A stretch of 64,000 nucleotides of DNA from Anomaloglossus baeobatrachus. Lineage: Eukaryota > Chordata > Amphibia > Anura > Aromobatidae. This document shows, one piece after another, positions 57,640-64,000 of the stretch. The stretch spans positions 331,865,643 through 331,929,642 of the forward strand of contig NC_134354.1 of NCBI RefSeq assembly GCF_048569485.1. Direction: 5' to 3'. The translations under genes and the position numbers were made by a program. The first letter of the stretch is position 1; the number at the start of each line of letters is the position of its first letter. The notes beneath the pieces were generated by a model. It was given only the letters and a program-made list of their open reading frames with translations. It had not been told where the DNA came from and made no database searches.

Positions 57640-59654
57640 GGGTATGTGCGCACTAGACGTTTTTTTCACGCTGCGTTTTTATGTGCGTTTTTGTCTAAAA
57701 AAACGCACCCGCGGCTAAAAAACGCGGCAAAAACGCATGCGTTTTTGCTGCGATTTGGTGCGTTTTTTGCTGCGTTTTTACTCACTGCGTTTTTAATCAG
57801 TGCACAATGCCATTAAAGATTGTTGATGAAAAAAAAAAAAAAAAAGGTCTGATGTCATTTCCTTCAAAATGTTCATTGTATGCAGGAGAGCAGACAGCTG
57901 CAGAACTAGTGTATGCAGGAGAGCAGACAGCAGCTGCAGAACTACAAGTCTCAGCATCCTCCATTCACTAGTGTATGCAGGAGAGCAGACAGCAGCTGCA
58001 GAACCACAAAGCTCAGCATCCTCCATCCAGGACTGTATGCAGTTTTTTGCCCAAAAAGAAAAAAAAATGACATGGGCTTCGCCATATTTTTGTATGCTAG
58101 CCGGGTACAGCAGGCAGGTACGGGCTGCCCCCAACCCCCAGCTGCCTATTTGTACCCGGCTGGGAACCAAAAATATAGAGAAGCCCTTTTTTTTAATTAT
58201 TTCATGAAATAATTAAAAAAAAAAATGACGTTGGCTTCGCCTAATTTTTGAGTCCAGCCGGGTACAACTAGGCAGCTGGGGATTGGAATCCACAGTGCAG
58301 GGTGCCCATGCTTTCTGGGCACCCCCACTGCGAATTGCAGTCCGCAGCCACCCCAGAAAATGGCGCTTTCATAGAAGCGCCATCTTCTGGCGCTGTATCC
58401 AACTCTTCTAGCTGCCCTGGTGACGGGTGGCTAGCTAGGTAATAATGGAGTTAGGGCTAGCTGTATATTATCAGCTAGCCCTAAGCCCGAAATTCATGGT
58501 GTCACGCCAATATTAGACATGGCCACCATGAATTTCTAGTAATGATAAAAAACCCACAACACACAGAAAAATATTTTTATTAGAAATAAAACACAACACA
58601 ATTAGTGACTCCATCTTTATTGAAATAAACCCCCCTCCGCAGTAATCCTGGGTCAGGGTCCCGCGCCGTCCAATCAGGATCCAATATCATCTGATCGGTT
58701 TGCTGGAAGGCAAAGCGATCAGATGATGTGTCAGGATCAAGTGCCTGAATCCCATCACACATCAGCTGATTGTATAAAAGCCTGTTATACAATCAGCTGA
58801 TGCATCAGTAGAAAAAAAAAAAAAAAAAATACTCACTTATGTGCTGTGCTGATTACCGGCAGCTCCTGGAGCGATCGATCGGACAGGAGTCTGATCCCGT
58901 CCGATCGCTGCAGCAGCTGCCGGTGATCAGCTGATGAAGTCCCCTGACGGCAGGATCAGCTGATAGCCGGCCGAGCGTGAAGAAGCCGGCGAGACTACGA
59001 TCAGCTGATGCGTCAGGTGACTGCATCAGGTGATCAGCGCCAGGTCCTGCAAGCAAGGTCCTGCCCCGGGGAGACTGCACACAGCCAGAGCGGCGGGACC
59101 GGGAGGAGCTGGGAGCGGGCATGGCACCGGGACCCTGCGGACAGGTGAGTATATATGACTTTTTTTTTTTTTCTACTGTTCACTTTGGTTTTCGCCGCTG
59201 CCTCCACCTCCCGCCCAGACATGGCGCCGCACGGAGCTGACATGCACAGGACGGGAGGTGGACGCAGCGGTGACGGTACCGGGAGGATTCCTGCTTCTGT
59301 GTTTACCAACAGAAGGAATCCTCTTCCTGTACACGTCACTGTAGTGCCCACCCCTTGCGTTTATAGCTGCGTTTTTAGTCATAGAAACGCGGCTATATGC
59401 GTTTTTCATTACGTTTTTAACATCTCATTGAATTCAATGAGTGAAAAACGCAGTGGAAAACGCAGAAATAATTGACATGCTGCGTTTTTGTGGTCACCAC
59501 AAAAACGCAGCTAAAAAAAAACGCTGTGTGAGGACAGCACTTCTGAAAACCCATTGACATTGCTGGGGAAGCAATGTCATTGCGTTTTCAGCACAAAAAC
59601 GCGGTAAAAAACGCCGCTAAAAACGCGGCAAAAACGCCTAGTGCGCACAAGGCC
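57640..59654. mobile_element. 2-kb Harbinger-like element, copy D
   Basis: TAA duplications at 57637-57639 and 59655-59657. Ends GGGTATGTGCGCACTAGACG and (reversed) GGCCTTGTGCGCACTAGGCG, followed by long AAAACGC / GCGTTTTT subterminal arms. It is the best-preserved copy of the family. The interior is colinear with copy A. No transposase frame, so it depends on a helper elsewhere. Confidence 0.8.
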
Positions 59655-59671
59655 TAAGAAATATTCAAATT

Positions 59672-59846
59672 GTCTCTCCAGTAAAGGAGACAAACTCTAG
59701 CACAGCGCCACCTATTGGAAGTAGCGATCCTAAAAGTCACAAGTGGATTTTTAACAATCCTTTGCAATATGACTCAGGATATATAAGAATCCCAATTTGC
59801 AGACACGGTGTTTCGGGGTGCTTGCCCCTCGTCAGTGCAATTTCAA
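59672..59846. repeat. Repeat unit right of Harbinger-like copy D
   Basis: A direct copy, about 170 bp, of the sequence starting at 57320, including CACCTATTGGAAGTAGCGAT and CTTGCCCCTCGTCAGTGCAA. The two were probably tandem neighbours before copy D inserted between them. Confidence 0.7.
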
Positions 59847-60131
59847 TTTCAGTATTTTTCCTCCAGGAACCTGTAAATCTGTGGATGGTCAGTAATTTTA
59901 GGGCACATAAAGAAAGCAAGCAGCACTGAAAGACCAGAAAGGATCATTTGTAGGTGCAAGCAACCAAGAGATTTTATTGCTTCTCCAAAAAACCCATGGG
60001 TGATTAAGTAGGTCACTTCTCATTGATAGTGATAACTACTTTAATTATTTTTTCATTGATTTTAGTGGATATTTGTATTTTTTTCTTTTTTTTTTTTTTT
60101 TTTTTTTAGAGCAGGGGATAAAAAAATCAGT

Positions 60132-60169
<38 letters not shown>

Positions 60170-60353
60170 GTCTTGAGGGCTGCATTATTCTTTCTTTACT
60201 TTAAATTTCCACAATAAAACTGAAGCCTTTTTATGTTCTACTGATATGGCATTGGTACTCAAGTTGGTAAATGCTGACATTCTCACATATACTCACTGTT
60301 AGAAATTCTCATTATCACGTAGCTGCTGTTGTTAAGGTTCTATTTTACTTAGT
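59847..60353. other. Intergenic stretch with T runs
   Basis: Two long T runs lie near 60083-60108 and 60133-60167. Otherwise no repeat family, gene or RNA feature is recognised. Confidence 0.5.
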
Positions 60354-60620
60354 TGCCCACACCACTCGCATATCAGACACATTCAGCGCGCGCAGATACA
60401 CCGATCACGTATCTGACATATTCAGCGCACGCAGATACACCGCTCACATATCCGACATATTCAGCATGCGCACATACACCACTCACATATCAGAGACATA
60501 CAGCACACACCATTCGCATATCAGACATATGCAGTGCCCATACACACCACACGCATTCAACACACACGAAGTGCACACACACCGTTCCCGTATCAAACAC
60601 TTGCAGCACACACATACAGA
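60354..60620. repeat. About 39-bp degenerate tandem repeat
   Basis: Units of the type GACATATTCAGCGCACGCAG followed by ATACACCGCTCACATAT recur about six times with growing divergence to the right (CATTCGCATAT, CACACGCATTC). Confidence 0.75.
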
Positions 60621-60636
60621 ATACACATCTTATGAT

Positions 60637-60672
60637 TTAACCCCTTCAATTCTGACCAGTGTCACTGTAGAG
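60637..60672 (+). mobile_element. TTAA-ended element, left remnant
   Basis: TTAACCCCTTCAATTCTGAC followed by CAGTGTCA is the complement of the right end at 32165-32225. It continues beyond the two hAT elements as GTAATAACTCTGGAGTGCG (62969 onward), so the element was split by hAT insertions. 60665-60672 (CTGTAGAG) is the hAT target copy. Confidence 0.65.
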
Positions 60673-62156
60673 CAGGGGTGGGGAACCTCCGGCCCGCGGG
60701 CCGTATGCGCCCGCGATGACGTTTAATGCGGCCCCCGGGCACATTCCAGGCTACCCCAGTGCTCGAGCGGCACTTGCGCTTTTGCCAGCCGCCGGCCCTT
60801 TAAAATCCCACTGCGTTATGGGTAGATGCTAGAATGTATGGGCTATTTACAGATCCTGATTGCAGCCCGTACTAGAATGTACGGGCTCTTTTCGGGACCT
60901 GACTATAGCCCATACATTCTAGACTGAACCCGGGACTGTGCTCGCATGCTGAGGGTTTACCTTGAGGGCGGGGTAAACAGCGCGCTGTGCTCCAGTGATA
61001 GCAGAAGAGGTGCAGCAGATGCCTTCCTGCTGTACAGGCCTCCCGGACCTGTGCAATGTGACTCCTCCTCCTCCCCTTGTACTGTGAGTATGCAACCCAT
61101 CGCTGCCCCCCCATCCAGTGCTGTGTGTGTACCCCCTAGTACTGTGTGTTGCCCCAAGTGCTGTGTACCCCCCCAGTACTGTGTGTAACCCCTCAGTGCT
61201 GTGTAATCTGTGCAGCCTCCTAGTGCTGTCAGTGCTGCCACATCGTGCTCTCCCTGCTGCCTCCTAGTGCTGTCACCTAATGCTCTCCATGCTGCCTTTT
61301 AGTGCTGTCACTGTCAGTGCTCTTTGTGCTGCCACCTAGTGTTCTTTGTGCTGCCACCTAGTGTTCTTTGTGCTGCCACCTAGTGTTCTTTGTGCTGCCA
61401 CCTAGTGCTCTCTGTGCTGTCACTGTCAGTGCTCTTTGTGCTGCCACCTAGCGCTCCAGTGCTGCCACCTAGCGCTCCCTGTGCTGCCACCTAGCGCTCC
61501 CTGTGCTGCCACCTAGCGCTCCCTGTGCTGCCACCTAGCGCTCCCTGTGCTGCCACCTAGCGCTCCCTGTGCTGCCACCTAGTGCTGTCCGTTGTGCCGC
61601 CTAGCGCTGTCCGTTGTGCCGCCTAGCGCTGTCCGTTGTGCCGCCTAGCGCTGTCCGTTGTGCCGCCTAGCGCTGTCCGTTGTGCCGCCTAGCGCTGTCC
61701 GTTGTGCCGCCTAGTGCTGTCCGTTGTGCCCGCCACTAGTGCTGTCCATGCTTAGCATCTCCTGTGATGTATACGCTCCTCCTGTGATGTATACGCCCCA
61801 GCTTGTCCTGGGATGTATATGCCTCAATGTTTCCTGTGATGTATATGCCTCAGTGTCTCCTGTGATGTATATGCGCCCCAGTGTCTTCTGTGATGTATAT
61901 GCCCCAGCTTCTCCTGGGATGTGTATGCCCCCAGCCTCTCCAGACCAAGACAAACCTGGAAAAGCAGTTGTGAGAAACAAAATGATCAATATCACCGAAC
62001 ATCACAGCCGCTCCGGCCACCACATTAGGGGTGAGTTAATTAATTGTTTGACCAAATATAGCCTGGTCGTTTTCAAGTTGATAATTTGGTGCGACCCCCG
62101 AAGGTTGGTAGAAAATTCCAAATGGCCCCCGGCAGTTAAAAGGTTCCCCACCCCTG
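60673..62156. mobile_element. hAT element 1, nonautonomous
   Basis: An exact 8-bp duplication CTGTAGAG (60665-60672 and 62157-62164) flanks exact inverted ends CAGGGGTGGGGAACCT. The interior holds a short hAT transposase remnant near 61965-62090 (VRNKMINITEHHSRSGHHIR on the plus strand) and the expanded 22-bp tandem arrays at 61200-61935. About 1.48 kb. Confidence 0.88.
61200..61935. repeat. 22-bp tandem arrays inside hAT element 1
   Basis: Three consecutive blocks: GCTGCCACCTAGTGTTCTTT/GCGCTCCCTGT (about 61320-61575), GCTGTCCGTTGTGCCGCCTAGC (about 61580-61745), and TCCTGTGATGTATACGCCCC-like units of about 27-33 bp (61755-61935). All are variants of a GCTGCC/GCTGTC..CTAG(C/T)G theme. Confidence 0.85.
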
Positions 62157-62164
62157 CTGTAGAG

Positions 62165-62630
62165 CAAGGGCTCAAACTCGGCTGGGTGTATGGGCCGCAC
62201 ATTAAAAAAAAAAATTGGGGGGCCCGCATTGATTGCAGGACAAAATGACATTTTTATTGGTACCATTTTCTTTTCTCTACACCTTTTGGATCACTGTTTT
62301 TAATCATTTTTTGCGCATTTATTATAACAAACGTGCACTTTTATCATGCTTTTTTTTTTTTTTTTTTTTGTTTACATTTTATCCCTTTCTTGTAAGTAAT
62401 ACAGCTTTACAATTAGGACTATATAGTAATTTTGGCCAACATCTTTTAGTAGTGTTCCCCATCCTGTTCCTCTTCTTGAAGTAATGTTCCCCATTCTGTA
62501 GTAAAGTGCCCATCCTTCTCCCCATCCTGTAGTAATATCCCTATTACCAATTTCCTTCTTGTAGCAATGGTCCCCTATTGTGCACACACACACACAAGCA
62601 ATGTCCCATCCTGGTCCCCTATTGTGCCAT

Positions 62631-62680
<50 letters not shown>

Positions 62681-62960
62681 CTCACCAGTCCTCCGTTTCC
62701 TTGGAGTTCTCCACCCTGTTTCTTGCTTCCCGCAGGCACGTGCCCCCTTGACGATCGCGGCCGGTGCAGTGGCTGCAGGCTTCACTGCTTTATTTCAGAT
62801 GAACGTTTCATTAGCACTGTGCACAGTCAAGCTCTCGCTACAGTATTCCAATGCCAGCCACCGGCCAATCAGAGGCCCGCAGTTGACGTCATACGTATCA
62901 GCTGCTTGTGCCTGAGCGTCAAAAGAATCAGCCTGAGGGACCACGTGTTTCAGACCGCTG
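62165..62960. mobile_element. hAT element 2, nonautonomous
   Basis: Inverted ends CAAGGGCTCAAACTCGG and (reversed) CAGCGGTCTGAAACACG. The right flank CTTTAAAG (62961-62968) and left flank CTGTAGAG agree at 6 of 8 bases, a degraded 8-bp duplication. It contains a CA microsatellite (62636-62678) and A- and T-runs. No transposase. Confidence 0.7.
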
Positions 62961-62968
62961 CTTTAAAG

Positions 62969-63329
62969 GTAATAACTCTGGAGTGCGATCGCACAAAATT
63001 ATATATATATATATATATTTAGAGTTCAATGACTCGCTAACATGGAAACTACTCCCTTAAGTAATGGTCTAAAACATTACAAATTTATGGATCTGTATTA
63101 AAAGGGACAAACAACACATATAGTGAAGACACGTGGAACAAAGGACACAATAAAAAATTGTATAGACTCTCCCTATTCTGACATCTATATATCAGTACCC
63201 TAGCTGACAGCGGAGGGTTTTTACCTGAACTTTTTTTTGTTGCCCTACTCCACGACAACTTGCCCTTTATGGCCCTAGATAAGCCCTGTGGACAAATATA
63301 TTAATACAATGATACTTCAATTATAATAA

Positions 63330-63361
<32 letters not shown>

Positions 63362-63465
63362 TAGTGGGGTACTTATGAGGAGGAGGGGTCAAACAATATA
63401 GACTGCTTAATTACTCTGACAGTATATACTGACACAGACTATCTCTCCCTATTATGATACCTATA
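62969..63465. other. Remnant of the TTAA element, then unrecognised DNA
   Basis: GTAATAACTCTGGAGTGCG continues the element split by the hAT insertions. A TA run (63001-63018) and a TG run (63331-63354) follow. The rest is unrecognised. Confidence 0.5.
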
Positions 63466-64000
63466 CAGTGTGTCCACTGCCATTAACTTGAGAAAGGTGA
63501 CAGCTATAGGCATACAAGTGGTGTCTAGGTATAGTAAAGTATCCATGCGCTATGCAATGAAACCACCTATATCGCCACCTGGAGTTAGCATTTTTATCTC
63601 GAAAACTCAACGAGATAGAAATAAAATAAAAATTGTAGGGCATCATCAATTCAATACGAATTGACACCTTGCATACAGAAATGCTATGATATGAAACCCA
63701 TGACCCCACCCCCAAAACATTTGAATGCTGGTCACGCATATGGCGCTCATTTAACTTTGATGCTCAAATTGGCCACCATCAGCTGCAATGCACATCTGGA
63801 CTCTGGACAGCATACTGTATCTTGCGGCACGTTGTGCAATATGGTAGGTGACCTGTTTGCACAAGCATCTGTGATACATCGTCGGCAGTCCTGCAATGTT
63901 GGTGAAGGGGTCGCATACACTTGCTGTTTGATGTGACCTCACAGAAAGAAGTCCAATGGGGTCAGGTCAGGTGAGCGTGTAGGCCACTCCACGCAGCCAC
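63466..64000 (-). pseudogene. Mariner-like transposon fragment, cut by window end
   Basis: It begins after TA with CAGTGTGTCCACTGCC, an end typical of the superfamily. The minus strand encodes CVEWPTRSPDLTPLDFFL, a stop where Trp is expected, then GHIKQQVYATPSPTLQDCRR and ITDACAN. This is the C-terminal part of a mariner/Tc1-like transposase with its third catalytic Asp in SPDLTPLDFF. At least one stop and one or more frameshifts make it inactive. The remainder lies beyond the window. Confidence 0.78.

Overview
This is a eukaryotic, vertebrate window, most likely from a frog (anuran). Two host genes lie on the + strand: a sestrin (SESN2 by protein similarity and by its neighbour) and MED18, a Mediator subunit. 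As I recall, SESN2 and MED18 are also adjacent on human chromosome 1p35, so this looks like conserved synteny. The frog assignment is an inference. It rests on the repeat content: T2/Kolobok-like TTAA snap-back elements, TTAACCCC-ended elements, Harbinger-like families with GCGTTTTTG-rich ends, DIRS elements and a Tx1/L1-type LINE. No species can be named from sequence alone.

Layout. 1-33.7 kb: SESN2 exons 2-10 (exon 1 lies upstream of the window) with 3'UTR and poly(A) signals. The coding exons total 1,257 bp spread over 31 kb. Intron 2 is only 70 bp, whereas intron 9 is 20.4 kb. Intron 9 holds a 7.8 kb composite satellite, (CA)n plus a 16-bp core (13.2-21.0 kb), a decayed DIRS retroelement (22.8-28.7 kb) and several MITEs. 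33.7-42.5 kb: intergenic DNA with Tc1/mariner, CR1-like and Harbinger-like elements. 42.9-44.05 kb: a GC-rich tandem array running up to the MED18 promoter. 44.1-57.0 kb: MED18, with a tiny first coding exon, a 10.7 kb intron holding a 41-bp minisatellite, two MITEs and a nearly full-length L1-type LINE with an 18-bp target duplication, then the main coding exon and a 3'UTR carrying two inverted-repeat insertions. 57-64 kb: another 2-kb Harbinger-like element, a three-layer nest of TTAA/hAT/hAT elements, and the edge of a mariner-like element.

Biology. Sestrin-2 is a stress-induced leucine sensor that restrains mTORC1 through GATOR2. The residues known for leucine binding and for the alkyl-hydroperoxide reductase site are all present. 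MED18 is a Mediator head-module subunit. The two genes do not form an operon; their adjacency is ancestral.

I found no convincing new enzymatic or defence system. The most unusual object is the SESN2 intron-9 satellite. It has no stop in any of its three sense frames, it repeats a TTACAG splice-acceptor-like core about 250 times, and its transcript would be a very large CA-rich RNA.
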